From: Brevibacterium atlanticum
GTDB lineage: Bacteria > Actinomycetota > Actinomycetes > Actinomycetales > Brevibacteriaceae
Length of the DNA stretch: 64,000 bases
Direction: 5' to 3'
NCBI RefSeq assembly: GCF_011617245.1
Contig: NZ_CP050152.1
Coordinates: forward strand, 310,001-374,000
The notes under the pieces were generated by a model. It did no database searches and was not told the origin of the DNA. It was given only the letters and a program-made list of their open reading frames with translations. A program made the translations under genes and the position numbers. Shown piece after piece: positions 34,797 through 43,915 of the stretch (positions within the stretch are counted from its first letter, which is position 1; the number at the start of each line of letters is the position of its first letter).

Positions 34797-35112
34797 CGTC
34801 AGCTCCAGTCTGGTTGGCCAGGGGCGATGCCGATCGGGAGTGTGCGGACGAGCCCACACGTGAGAACAGCGGTCATTGCTGTGTGGAAAGCTCGTGCCGA
34901 GTCAGGTTCTCGATCGACCGTTCACGAGCCTAGAGGACTTTTCGCCGATTTCCAATATGATCGGAGAAAGAATGCATTATTTGTCGGCTGAGGAGTTCCC
35001 GGGTGGGTTCGTTGACGAGTTTGCAGGCGACTGCCTGGGCGCGAATAGCTGAAACTCGTGGAGGGGAGGCGCCTTCAGTTCGCGTCGACGTGCTCGGTCC
35101 GTGCCGGAGCAG
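34797..35112. other. Intergenic region with regulatory box G1
   Basis: This 316-base gap between the GntR and DctP genes holds box G1 at 34969-34984, about 170 bases before dctP. I found no other gene, tRNA or clear terminator in it. Confidence 0.4.
34969..34984. promoter_or_regulatory. GntR operator candidate G1
   Basis: AGAATGCATTATTTGT, with the palindromic core AATGCATT, upstream of the TRAP operon. The same box with one change, same orientation, stands at 35889-35904 before the CoA-transferase operon. Confidence 0.6.
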
Positions 35113-35811
35113 TCAGTCCGTGTCGAAGTCGAAGGGGTCGGAGACTGCCCGACCGGTCGTCGACTCGGCCAGGCGAAGGAAGCCGTTCGTGATGTGATCG
35201 CCGAGGTGGCGCGCTGCCGCGTCCGGATCGACGTCGCGGACAGCGTCGACGATCGACTGATGTTCGGCATGCACCTGGTCGAGTCTCTCGGGGCTGTCGA
35301 GGGTGAGGTCCCACGGGAACGCCCGCCAGCGTGCAGCGATGTCGTCGCGCAGCGCGGGCATTCCGCAGCGGTCGTAGAAGAAGAAGTGGAACTCCTCGTT
35401 GCGGGTGTTGCGTCCCAGCGAATCACCGTCGGCGCTGGCCTTGTCAAGCGCCTCGAGCAGGCGCTCAGCCTGGCGCAGCTCGTGTCGGGAGATCCGCGTG
35501 GTGGCGCGGGCGATGGCAAAGGTCTCGGTGAGCTTTCGGGTGACGAAGAGGGACTTGAGGCGGTCGACGTCGACGCCGGCAACCCGCACGCCGCGGTGCG
35601 CTTCGGAGGTGACGAGCCCCTCGGCTTCGAGGATCCGCAGAGCCTCGCGGACTGGGGTGATGGAGGCATTGAACCAGTCGGCGACCTGATCCTGTCGCAG
35701 CCGTTCGCCGCGGTCGAGCTCGCGAGAGAGGATCTTTCGGCGCAGGCCGAGGACGATGACGTCCCGCTTGGTCGATGCCGACTCCTGATCCACCCAATGC
35801 CTTTCGTTCAT
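35113..35811 (-). CDS. GntR family regulator (FadR/VanR subfamily)
   Basis: A 232-residue regulator with an N-terminal winged helix (QDQVADWFNASITPVREALRILEAEGLV, residues about 40-68) and a helical FCD ligand domain with the metal-site pattern residues NEEFHFFFYDRCG near 140 and DQVHAEHQSIVDAV near 188, where the His residues coordinate metal. FCD regulators usually sense small organic acids. It lies between the TRAP operon and the catabolic operon, and each is preceded by the same AATGCATT box. It most likely represses both until the imported acid or a derivative binds. Confidence 0.9.
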   Translation of the reverse strand: MNERHWVDQESASTKRDVIVLGLRRKILSRELDRGERLRQDQVADWFNASITPVREALRILEAEGLVTSEAHRGVRVAGVDVDRLKSLFVTRKLTETFAIARATTRISRHELRQAERLLEALDKASADGDSLGRNTRNEEFHFFFYDRCGMPALRDDIAARWRAFPWDLTLDSPERLDQVHAEHQSIVDAVRDVDPDAAARHLGDHITNGFLRLAESTTGRAVSDPFDFDTD

Positions 35812-35888
35812 ACGTCACCCTCTGTTGGGGTGTCAGTTTCATGTCTCGGTGGTCCCAGTCTACAGGCTCAGGCATCAGCTGAGACCAG

Positions 35889-35904
35889 AGAATGCATTAT
35901 CTGT
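35889..35904. promoter_or_regulatory. GntR operator candidate G2
   Basis: AGAATGCATTATCTGT, 15 of 16 bases identical to box G1, in the divergent promoter between the GntR gene and the CoA-transferase gene, 54 bases before the latter's ATG. The site could control both directions. Confidence 0.6.
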
Positions 35905-35957
35905 GAAGAGATGTATGATGTGGATGTCAACGTTTCATGCCTCGTCGTGGAGGGCCG

Positions 35958-37199
35958 ATGGCCACTGCTGCACCGACGTCCGTACCGAGCCCCGAGGGCC
36001 AGGGCGACGCGACCGCCTCGAACCTGCCGCTGTCCGGCATCACTGTCATCAGCTGCGAACAGGCAGTCGCCGCCCCCTTCGCCTCACGCCAGCTTGCCGA
36101 TCTCGGAGCCCGGGTAATCAAGATCGAACGCCCAGGCGTCGGCGACTTCGCCCGCGGATACGACACGACGGTCAAGGGGCTCTCGAGCCATTTCGTATGG
36201 ATCAACCGAAACAAGGAGAGCCTGGCGCTCGACCTCAAGAGCCCCGACGGGCTCAAAATCCTCCACGATCTCATCGCCTCTGCGGATGTGTTCATCCAGA
36301 ACTTCGCTCCCGGCGCGGCAGAGAGACTCGGCCTCGGTGCCGACGAGCTCCGTTCGATCAACCCTCGGCTGATCCATGCGTCGATCTCCGGATACGGAAC
36401 GGACGGGCCGTACAAAGACGCCAAGGCATACGATGCGCTTGTGCAGGCCGAGGCAGGACTGGTCTCCGTGACCGGAACAGAGGAGTTCCCCGCGAAGACG
36501 GGAATTTCGACGGCAGATATCGCCGCGGGAATGTACACGTACTCCGGCATCCTCACCGCTCTGTACAACCGCGAGCGCACGGGCGAAGGAGCCACCTTGT
36601 CGACGAGCCTCTTCGACTCCCTCGTCGAATGGATGGGCTACCCTCTCTACTTCACCCGCTATGGCGGCACTCGCCCCACTCGCGCCGGCACCTCCCATGC
36701 CGCCATCGCCCCCTACGGTGCTTTCACCTGCGGCGATGGCACTCAGATCATGCTCGCGATCCAGAACGAACGCGAATGGAAACGCTTCGCCAGTCAGGTT
36801 CTCGACCGTCCCGATATGGTCACCGACGAACGCTTCGACCGTGCCGCTCACCGCTACGCCCACCGACACGAACTCCAAGAGATCATCGAGCGAGCCTTTT
36901 CCGCGCTCACCGGTGAGGCCTGCGACGCTCTGCTCGAACAGGCAGTAGTCGCCCACTCGAGGCAGCGCGATATGAGCGAGATCGCCGACCACCCGCAGCT
37001 GACCGAACGCCACCGCTGGCACGAGGTCGAGACGCCCGCAGGTCCGATCTCCATGCTCGCGCCCCCGGTCGAGATGTCCGGGGTAGGCCCACGGATGGAC
37101 CCGATCCCGGCAGTGGGACAGAACTCGGAGCCCATCCTCGGCGAGCTGGGAATGGATGCCGAGGCGATCGGCGAACTGCGCAATAACGGGGTGATCTGA
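35958..37199 (+). CDS. Family III CoA-transferase (CaiB/BaiF)
   Basis: A 413-residue family III CoA-transferase, moving CoA between carboxylic acids through an aspartyl-CoA anhydride. Motifs: [30 protein letters not shown], the [12 protein letters not shown] segment, and the catalytic Asp in [19 protein letters not shown] near residue 165. ATG 35958 is chosen over 35937 because GGAGG lies 5 bases ahead. It is the first gene of the operon and faces the GntR gene. Family relatives include succinyl-CoA:citramalate and succinyl-CoA:methylsuccinate-type transferases; the present substrate is inferred to be a C5 dicarboxylate from neighbouring genes. Confidence 0.88.
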   Translation: MATAAPTSVPSPEGQGDATASNLPLSGITVISCEQAVAAPFASRQLADLGARVIKIERPGVGDFARGYDTTVKGLSSHFVWINRNKESLALDLKSPDGLKILHDLIASADVFIQNFAPGAAERLGLGADELRSINPRLIHASISGYGTDGPYKDAKAYDALVQAEAGLVSVTGTEEFPAKTGISTADIAAGMYTYSGILTALYNRERTGEGATLSTSLFDSLVEWMGYPLYFTRYGGTRPTRAGTSHAAIAPYGAFTCGDGTQIMLAIQNEREWKRFASQVLDRPDMVTDERFDRAAHRYAHRHELQEIIERAFSALTGEACDALLEQAVVAHSRQRDMSEIADHPQLTERHRWHEVETPAGPISMLAPPVEMSGVGPRMDPIPAVGQNSEPILGELGMDAEAIGELRNNGVI

Positions 37200-37204
37200 C
37201 GACG

Positions 37205-38947
37205 ATGAATGACGAACCCGCACAACCGACCGACGGCGGGGCCGCCTCGGCGGGGGCCGACGACTTCGCCTATTCACCTCTGCTTCCCACCGAAGGCGAA
37301 GGCCCGCGGATGCGCCGGCTAGACATCGGGGGAGTGGACACGACGGCTGCCGAGGTGGCAGGCGTGTCGCGTGCGTTCCTTACGGTGGCACCGGAGACTC
37401 TGTCCGACCTCGCCGAGGTCGCCTTCAAGGAGATCTCGCACTACCTGCGCACCGACCACCTGGCCGGCCTGCGCGCGATCATCGACGATCCGGAAGCCAG
37501 CGACAACGACGTCTTCGTCGCCCTCGACCTGCTGCAGAATGCCGCAGTCTCGGCCGGGGAGATCCTGCCGATGTGTCAGGACACGGGCACGGCGATCGTC
37601 TCGGGCAAGCGCGGCCCGAACGTGCTCACCGACGGTGACGATGCCAGGTATCTGTCCCGCGGAATCGGCCGTGCCTATGAGGAGCTCAACCTCCGGTACT
37701 CGCAACTGGCACCGACGAGCCTGTTCGAAGAATCCAACACCGGCACCAACCTGCCCGCCCAGATCGAGGTGGCACTGAGCCCGGCCGATGACTACGAGCT
37801 GCTGTTCATGGCCAAGGGAGGAGGCAGTGCGAATAAGTCCTTCCTCTATCAGGAAACGAAGGTCGTACTCAACGAGTCGGCGATGCTCGACTTCCTCGCC
37901 GAGAAGATCTCCACCCTCGGCACAGCGGCCTGCCCTCCCTACCATCTGGCCGTCGTCATCGGCGGGCCGTCGGCGGAATTCACGCTCAAGACCGCGAAGC
38001 TTGCCAGCGCCCACTATCTCGATGGCCTGCCGGATACCGGAGACGCCGAGTTTGGCCACGGATTCCGGGACCGGGAATTCGAGCAGACCGTCTTCGAGCT
38101 CACGCAGAACCTCGGATTCGGTGCTCAGTTCGGCGGCAAGTACTTCTGCCACGACGTCCGGGTGGTCCGGCTGCCCCGGCACAACGGGTCCCTGCCGATC
38201 GCAATCGCCGTGAGCTGCTCGGCCGACCGACAGATCATCGCCCGGATCAACGCCGACGGTGTATTCATCGAGGAGCTCGAACACGATCCGGCGAAGTTCC
38301 TGCCCGCGATGGGCCGGGTCGAGGAGATCGAATCCGGCAATGTCACCGCCATCGACCTCGACCGACCAATGCCGAGTCTGCAGGCACAGCTGTCCGAACT
38401 GTCCGTCGGTGACCGAGTGTCGCTGTCGGGAACGGTCATCGTCGCCCGCGACATCGTGCATGCGGTGCTGCGGGACCGCCTCGGCGCGGGTGGGGAGCTT
38501 CCCGAGTATTTCAAGGATCATCCCATCTACTATGCTGGGCCGGCGAAGACGCCCGAAGGGATGCCTTCGGGGTCCTTCGGGCCGACCACCTCGTCGCGGA
38601 TGGACACCTATGTGCGGCAGTTCCAAGAGGCAGGTGGGTCGCTCATCATGCTCGGCAAGGGAAACCGGTCTGCGCAGGTGAAGAACTCGTGCGCCGAGTT
38701 CGGCGGCTTCTATCTCGGTTCGATCGGTGGACCGGCAGCCCGGTTGGCGCAGGACTGCATCACCGAGGTGGACGTTCTCGATATGGAAGAGCTCGGGATG
38801 GAAGCCGTGTGGCGGATCCGGGTCGAGGACTTCCCAGCGTTCATCATCACCGACGACAAGGGCAATGACTTCTTCGACAGCACCGGGCCGCCGACGCTCG
38901 GCCTCGGCCGGACTCGCACGGTCCGCGACGGCACCCGATTGGACTGA
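37205..38947 (+). CDS. Class I fumarate hydratase / mesaconase-like [4Fe-4S] hydro-lyase
   Basis: A 580-residue class I fumarase with both domains in one chain. The three cluster cysteines can be placed in MCQDTGTA near residue 125, TAACPPYH near 242 and VSCSADRQ near 337, and the strings [15 protein letters not shown] and [19 protein letters not shown] are those of FumA. Such enzymes hydrate fumarate to malate, and several also hydrate mesaconate to (S)-citramalate. Its location between a CoA-transferase and mesaconyl-CoA enzymes, rather than with the TCA genes, favours a mesaconase role. The N-terminal 40 residues form a low-complexity extension. Start at ATG 37205, 5 bases after the transferase. 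Confidence 0.92.
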   Translation: MNDEPAQPTDGGAASAGADDFAYSPLLPTEGEGPRMRRLDIGGVDTTAAEVAGVSRAFLTVAPETLSDLAEVAFKEISHYLRTDHLAGLRAIIDDPEASDNDVFVALDLLQNAAVSAGEILPMCQDTGTAIVSGKRGPNVLTDGDDARYLSRGIGRAYEELNLRYSQLAPTSLFEESNTGTNLPAQIEVALSPADDYELLFMAKGGGSANKSFLYQETKVVLNESAMLDFLAEKISTLGTAACPPYHLAVVIGGPSAEFTLKTAKLASAHYLDGLPDTGDAEFGHGFRDREFEQTVFELTQNLGFGAQFGGKYFCHDVRVVRLPRHNGSLPIAIAVSCSADRQIIARINADGVFIEELEHDPAKFLPAMGRVEEIESGNVTAIDLDRPMPSLQAQLSELSVGDRVSLSGTVIVARDIVHAVLRDRLGAGGELPEYFKDHPIYYAGPAKTPEGMPSGSFGPTTSSRMDTYVRQFQEAGGSLIMLGKGNRSAQVKNSCAEFGGFYLGSIGGPAARLAQDCITEVDVLDMEELGMEAVWRIRVEDFPAFIITDDKGNDFFDSTGPPTLGLGRTRTVRDGTRLD

Positions 38948-39050
38948 GCCGATCGACCACTGATCGGGCGACGGGCGGGCAGGGCCACTTCGGCGAGGAA
39001 CCGATGGCACACAGACGAACACAGCGCACCAAGGAACAGAGGATTTCACC

Positions 39051-40199
39051 ATGGCAGTGAGCAATGAAGAGCAGATGATGATCGATCTGGTCGCCGAATT
39101 CATCGACGAACAGGTCAAACCATCCGTCAACAAGGTCGAGCACGCGAACGAATATCCCGAAGCGTGGATCCAGGCGATGAAGGATATGGGCATCTATGGG
39201 CTCGCGATCGACGAGCCGTGGGGGATGGGCAAGGTCTCGACGGAGGCGTACGCGCTCATCACTCAGGAGCTCGCGCGCGGGTGGATGTCTCTGGCCGGTG
39301 CCATGGGCGGGCACACCGTCGTCGCGAAGCTCATCCAGGAATACGGCACTGACGAGCAGAAGGATCAGTACCTGCCGCGGATGGCCACCGGTGAGCTGCG
39401 AGCGACGATGGCGCTGACCGAACCCGGCGGCGGTTCTGACCTCCAAGCCATGCGCACCACTGCGACGAAAGACGGCGAGGACTACGTCATCAACGGGTCG
39501 AAGACGTGGATCACGAACGCCCGGAAGTCCGATCTCATCGCGCTGCTGTGCAAGACCGACCCCGAGGCGGAGCCCCGGCATAAGGGCATCTCGATCATCC
39601 TCGTGGAGAAGGGGGAGGGTTTCACGGTCTCCCAGGATCTGTCGAAGCTCGGTTACAAGGGTGTCGAGACCTGCGAACTGTCCTTCGACGGTCTGAGGCA
39701 GCCGCAGTCGCAGCTGCTCGGAGAGGCTGAGGGGGTCGGGTTCAAGCAGATGATGAAGGGACTCGAGATCGGTCGCATCCAGGTCGCGTCCCGGTCGCTC
39801 GGCGTCGCGCAGGCGGCCCTCGATGATGCGGTGAAGTACTCGCAGGAACGCGAGTCGATGGGCAAGCCGATCTGGAAGCATCAGTCGGTGGGCAGCAAGC
39901 TCGCCATGATGGCCACGAAGCTCGAGGCTGCTCGGCAGCTCGTTCTCTACGCCGCTCGCACTTATGACTCGGGTGCGAGGGTCGATATGGAGGCCGGAAT
40001 GGCGAAGCTCTACGCCTCGGAGATGGCCGCCGAGGTGGCCCTCGACGCCATCCGTGTCCATGGCGGTTACGGATATTCCACCGAGTACGACGTCGAGCGC
40101 TATTACCGTGACGCCCCGCTGATGATCGTCGGTGAGGGCACGAACGAGATCCAGATGAACGTCATCGCCAAGCAGCTCATCGGCCGGAACAGGGCCTGA
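39051..40199 (+). CDS. Acyl-CoA dehydrogenase
   Basis: A 382-residue FAD dehydrogenase with normal motifs: MALTEPGGGSDLQ near residue 122, ITNARKSD in the substrate pocket, the C-terminal FAD segment IRVHGGYGYSTEYDVERYYRDA, and the catalytic Glu in GEGTNEIQ near residue 364. GAGGA precedes the ATG. It is paired with the next dehydrogenase, and their similar length and position suggest either a two-substrate pathway or a heteromer. Oxidation of methylsuccinyl-CoA to mesaconyl-CoA is a candidate reaction here; the known (2S)-methylsuccinyl-CoA dehydrogenase is a longer enzyme, so this is context only. Confidence 0.92.
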   Translation: MAVSNEEQMMIDLVAEFIDEQVKPSVNKVEHANEYPEAWIQAMKDMGIYGLAIDEPWGMGKVSTEAYALITQELARGWMSLAGAMGGHTVVAKLIQEYGTDEQKDQYLPRMATGELRATMALTEPGGGSDLQAMRTTATKDGEDYVINGSKTWITNARKSDLIALLCKTDPEAEPRHKGISIILVEKGEGFTVSQDLSKLGYKGVETCELSFDGLRQPQSQLLGEAEGVGFKQMMKGLEIGRIQVASRSLGVAQAALDDAVKYSQERESMGKPIWKHQSVGSKLAMMATKLEAARQLVLYAARTYDSGARVDMEAGMAKLYASEMAAEVALDAIRVHGGYGYSTEYDVERYYRDAPLMIVGEGTNEIQMNVIAKQLIGRNRA

Positions 40200-40273
40200 G
40201 CGGCCTCCGGCTTTACTCGCCGGCCTAACCCGCCTCGGCCCAGCCGACCACGAACTCCACTCGAGGAGAAGAA

Positions 40274-41449
40274 ATGACCCACAAACCCCGTCCGCGTCCG
40301 GACACTCCGCACATGATGACCGAGGAGCGCCTCGAGATCCAGGCGCTCGCCCGCGAATTCGCCCACGACGTCGTTCTGCCGATCGCCAATGAGCTCGATC
40401 CGGTCGAGGGACAGTTCCCCGACTCGATGGTCAAGCAGATGGCGGAGATGGGGTTCTTCGGCATTCTCATCCCCGAAGAGTACGGGGGTCTGGGGCTCGG
40501 CGTGTTCGAGTACTGCGTCGTCGCCGAGGAACTCTCCCGTGCCTGGATGTCGGTGGCCGGCCTGCTCGCCCGCGGCAACGGGATGGGCGGCGGGTTCTCT
40601 CCCGAGCAGGAGGCTCGTCTGCTGCCGAAGGTCGCTGCCGGTGAGTACCTCGGCGCGTTCGCCCTCTCCGAGGCCGAGGCCGGGTCCGATGTCGCGAACC
40701 TGCGGTGCAAGGCCGAACGCAATGCCGACGGTGATTGGGTCATCAACGGGACGAAGATGTGGTGCACGTATGCCGATCAGGCCGATTACATCATCCTCTT
40801 CGCCCGCACCTCGGTCGAGGAGAAGCGGCATCGGGGGATCTCGGTGTTCCTCGTCGAGAAGGAACGCGGCACCTTCCCCGAAGGCATTTCCGGGGCACCG
40901 GCGAAGAAGATCGGCTACCACGGGTGGAAGACCTGGGAACTGTCGTTCGACAACTTCGTCCTCCCGGCTGATTCTCTGCTCGGCGAAGAAGGCCGTGGGT
41001 TCTATCAGGCGGTCTCCGGTCTCGAGGTGGGGCGTGCGCATACGGCGGCACGGTCGATCGGTCTGGCCCAGGCGGCACTCGAGGACTCGGTGAAGTACCT
41101 GAAGGAACGGGAACAGTTCGGGCACCCGCTCGCGGACTTCCAACATCTGCGGTTCAAGGTCGCGGACATGGCCGCGCAGATCGAGGCGTGCCGGCAGCTG
41201 ATGTATCACGTGTGCACGCAGATCGACTCCGGTCGCCGCTGTGACAAGGAAGCGGCGATGGTGAAGTACCTGGCCGGAGAGATGAGTGAGAAGGTCACCT
41301 CGGAGGCTCTGCAGATCCACGGTGGTGCCGGGTACACGAAGGACTTCGCCGTCGAACGCTACTGGCGGGATGCGCGCCTCACGAAGATCTTCGAGGGCTC
41401 GTCTGAGATCCAGATGCGCATCATCTCCGACGAACTCCTAGGCCGCTGA
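40274..41449 (+). CDS. Acyl-CoA dehydrogenase
   Basis: A 391-residue dehydrogenase with IPEEYGGLGLG, ALSEAEAGSDVANLR, IHGGAGYTKDFAVERYWRDARL and the catalytic Glu in FEGSSEIQ near residue 378. A CTYADQADY segment replaces the more usual ITNAxxAD, which may reflect a changed substrate pocket. Good GAGGAG site before ATG 40274. It ends just before a long palindrome at 41451-41512. With its neighbour it supplies the oxidation step(s) of the operon; which of the two acts on which C5 acyl-CoA cannot be told. Confidence 0.92.
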   Translation: MTHKPRPRPDTPHMMTEERLEIQALAREFAHDVVLPIANELDPVEGQFPDSMVKQMAEMGFFGILIPEEYGGLGLGVFEYCVVAEELSRAWMSVAGLLARGNGMGGGFSPEQEARLLPKVAAGEYLGAFALSEAEAGSDVANLRCKAERNADGDWVINGTKMWCTYADQADYIILFARTSVEEKRHRGISVFLVEKERGTFPEGISGAPAKKIGYHGWKTWELSFDNFVLPADSLLGEEGRGFYQAVSGLEVGRAHTAARSIGLAQAALEDSVKYLKEREQFGHPLADFQHLRFKVADMAAQIEACRQLMYHVCTQIDSGRRCDKEAAMVKYLAGEMSEKVTSEALQIHGGAGYTKDFAVERYWRDARLTKIFEGSSEIQMRIISDELLGR

Positions 41450-41450
41450 A

Positions 41451-41512
41451 TTGCTACCCGACGGCGGCGCAACAACGTGGCGCGAGGGTGCTGGGCCGCC
41501 GTCGGGTAGCAA
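41451..41512. repeat. Long perfect palindrome (REP-like unit or terminator)
   Basis: Arms TTGCTACCCGACGGCGGC (41451-41468) and GCCGCCGTCGGGTAGCAA (41495-41512) are perfectly complementary over 18 bases around a 26-base loop. It fills almost the whole gap between the dehydrogenase and hydratase genes. The symmetric TTGCTACCC ends make a repeated extragenic element more likely than a plain terminator, though it can do both. Only one copy was noticed here. Confidence 0.7.
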
Positions 41513-41566
41513 ATGGGACCAACAACCAGGCTGGCAATGACCACTACCGTAAGGATGATGACGACG

Positions 41567-42427
41567 ATGAGTGAATCTCTGGATCTGCAGGACTGGGTGG
41601 GTCGGACGGCGACCCTGACCGAGACCGCCGACGGCCAGCGGGCCGCACGCCTGGCCACCCTGCTCGGCCACGACGGCGACGCGCAGGCACCGCTGTTCCC
41701 ACTCGGGCATTGGCTGCACTTCTCCGAAGACGATGTGCCAAGGAGCGAACTCGGTGTCGACGGGCATGCGGCCCTCGGCGGGTTCATGCCGCCCGTGCCG
41801 CTGCCCAGGCGGATGTGGGCGAGCAGCCAGCTGGAATTCCACACCCCGATCCTGCCCGGGCAGAACATTGAGCGGACGACGACGATCGAATCGATCACGG
41901 AGAAGACCGGCAGCACCGGACCCCTGTGCTTCGTCGTCCTCCGCCACGACGTCTCCGCCGATGGCCACCTGGCGACGACGGATCGGCACACGATCGTCTA
42001 CCGTCAAGCCACCTCGGCGCCAGCCGGGTCGGCAGCGAAACCGCCACGGGCGGACTCTCCGGTCCCCGACGGTTGGGAATGGTCCGAGTCCGTGCGACCG
42101 GACGAGGTCATGCTGTTCCGGTACTCGGCGTTGACGTTCAACTCCCACCGCATCCACTACGACCACCCCTACGTCACCAAGGTCGAAGGCTACCCGGGCC
42201 TGGTCACGCACGGCCCGCTGACAGCGACCCTGCTGTTGGACGCGTTCATCACCATCCACCCCGAGGCGACGATGACCGAATATGACTTCAGAGCGAAGTC
42301 ACCCCTATTCGCCGGCGAGCAGATCCACCTCGTCGGCCGGGCGACCGAGCCCGGGAAGCATGAGCTTCAGGCGATTGCCCCGGATGGGACGACCGCGATC
42401 GCGGCGACCGTGACGACCACGGTCTGA
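41567..42427 (+). CDS. MaoC/FAS1-type dehydratase family; mesaconyl-C4-CoA (3-methylfumaryl-CoA) hydratase-like
   Basis: A 286-residue double hot-dog protein. The N-terminal half has the pattern HWLHFSEDDVPRSELGVDGH, and the C-terminal half LFRYSALTFNSHRIHYDHPYVTKVEGYPGLVTHGPL, the string that marks the mesaconyl-C4-CoA hydratase group and related fungal-type HTD2 dehydratases. In Chloroflexus this enzyme makes (S)-citramalyl-CoA from mesaconyl-C4-CoA. The isomerase-like gene follows 62 bases later, the same functional pair as in the 3-hydroxypropionate bi-cycle. Several ATG codons exist; 41567 follows TAAGGA at 11 bases, and 41537 is the upstream alternative. Confidence 0.8.
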   Translation: MSESLDLQDWVGRTATLTETADGQRAARLATLLGHDGDAQAPLFPLGHWLHFSEDDVPRSELGVDGHAALGGFMPPVPLPRRMWASSQLEFHTPILPGQNIERTTTIESITEKTGSTGPLCFVVLRHDVSADGHLATTDRHTIVYRQATSAPAGSAAKPPRADSPVPDGWEWSESVRPDEVMLFRYSALTFNSHRIHYDHPYVTKVEGYPGLVTHGPLTATLLLDAFITIHPEATMTEYDFRAKSPLFAGEQIHLVGRATEPGKHELQAIAPDGTTAIAATVTTTV

Positions 42428-42489
42428 TCATGCCCGCACCGTTGTCATCGACTCACGTCCCTCATCATCGACAGATTGGTTGAGCACCC

Positions 42490-43662
42490 ATGTCAGATCC
42501 TCGCCCCGCACCCCTGTCCGGCCTCAAAGTCGTCGAGATCTCTGCGTTCATCGCTGCACCCCTCGGTGGGATGACCCTGGCACAGCTCGGGGCCGACGTC
42601 ATCCGCATCGACCCGATCGGCGGGAACATCGACGCGAACCGGTGGCCGATCAGCGACGACGGCACGAGCATCTACTGGGCGTCCCTGAACAAGGGGAAAC
42701 GCTCGGTCACTCTCGACCTCAAGTCTGAGGAGGGTCAGAAGATCGCGACCGATCTCATCGCCGAGGCGGGAACGCTGATCACGAATCTGCCCGCCCGTGG
42801 GTGGCTGAGCTACGAGAACCTCGTCGCCCATCGTGAGGATCTGGTCATGCTGCGCCTGGGCGGGTGGCACGACGGGTCGCCGGCAGTGGACTACACGGTC
42901 AATGCCGCCAGCGGTTTCCCGATCATCACCGGTGATGACGAGAAGCCGGTGAACAATGCGCTGCCGGCCTGGGATGTCGCGGCCGGGCTCTATATCGCCA
43001 ACGGGATCATGGCCGCCGAGCTGGATCGGCGCGCATCGGGGAATGGGCAGGAGATCACCCTGGCCCTGTCGGATGTCATGCTCGCGACCGTCGGCAACCT
43101 CGGCTACATCGCCGAGGTCCAGGCGACCGGGAAGACGCGTGGACCCTTGGGCAATGGGCTCTACGGTGCCTACGGTCAGTCGTTCGCGACCTCGGACGAC
43201 CGGCAGATCATGGTCGCGGTGATCTCGAACAAGCATTGGCGCGGCCTGGGCAAGGCGACGGGGCTGAGCGAGAAACTCGAGATGATCGGGCCCCTGTTGG
43301 AGGTGGATCTGACGACTGAGGGCGGCCGGTTCGAGGCTCGGGAGGCCATCGATGCGGTGGTGCGGCCGTGGTTCGCAAAGCACACCGCCGCCGAGGCGGA
43401 AGTCGCGCTCAAGGAGGCCGGTGTGTTGGTCGGCGGCTTCCAGACGTTCGAGGAGCTCGTGACCTCCGATCCCCGGTGTTCGTTGGAGAATCCGCTGCTG
43501 ACCGAGATCGACCAGCCCGGTGTGGGGCGGGTGCTGGCCCCACGCGTGCCGCTGCGCTTCGCCGGGTCACCGGTCGCGGATGCCGTGGCTGCACCGCAGC
43601 TGGGCGGGGACACCGAGGCCGTGCTCAAGGACGTGCTGGGACGCACGCCGGATAACGAATAG
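42490..43662 (+). CDS. Family III CoA-transferase, 2-methylfumaryl-CoA isomerase (Mct)-like
   Basis: A 390-residue CaiB-fold protein. Its N terminus, VVEISAFIAAPLGGMTLAQL then GADVIRIDPIGGNID and NRWP, followed by SLNKGKRSVTLD and LITNLPARGWLSYENLVAHR, agrees closely with what I recall of mesaconyl-CoA C1-C4 CoA transferase from Chloroflexus, unlike the first transferase of this operon. The putative catalytic Asp is in PAVDYTVNAASGFP near residue 137. The enzyme moves CoA within mesaconate from C1 to C4. Position next to the hydratase strengthens the call. A general CoA-transferase is the alternative. Confidence 0.78.
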   Translation: MSDPRPAPLSGLKVVEISAFIAAPLGGMTLAQLGADVIRIDPIGGNIDANRWPISDDGTSIYWASLNKGKRSVTLDLKSEEGQKIATDLIAEAGTLITNLPARGWLSYENLVAHREDLVMLRLGGWHDGSPAVDYTVNAASGFPIITGDDEKPVNNALPAWDVAAGLYIANGIMAAELDRRASGNGQEITLALSDVMLATVGNLGYIAEVQATGKTRGPLGNGLYGAYGQSFATSDDRQIMVAVISNKHWRGLGKATGLSEKLEMIGPLLEVDLTTEGGRFEAREAIDAVVRPWFAKHTAAEAEVALKEAGVLVGGFQTFEELVTSDPRCSLENPLLTEIDQPGVGRVLAPRVPLRFAGSPVADAVAAPQLGGDTEAVLKDVLGRTPDNE

Positions 43663-43795
43663 TCACACTCTCAATGAAGAAGGCAGTGTGCCCGGCAGGC
43701 AGCGCACCGCCATGAAGTGACCCTGGAAGATCAGGCATTCGCGGCAGCGGTGGTGGCTCCCATTGGTGCGCATGGCCAAGAGTCTCACAATCTGA

Positions 43796-43839
43796 TTAAC
43801 GCCTATTGACTTTTGGATTGATCAAACACTAGCGTGAAA
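43796..43839 (+). promoter_or_regulatory. Bipartite promoter/operator element, copy A
   Basis: TTAACGCCTATTGAC followed after 17 bases by ACTAGCGTGAAA, with the -35 TTGACT inside the first part and TAGCGT at the -10 position (18-base spacer). The same element, with both parts at identical spacing, lies before the SDR operon on the minus strand (59733-59776). Confidence 0.65.
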
Positions 43840-43915
43840 GAGCAGTGAGCCGCTCCCGCGGCATCGCATCCGCGTTGCGAAGAGGCACGCCGGACCGAAA
43901 GGAACCAGCTGCTCC

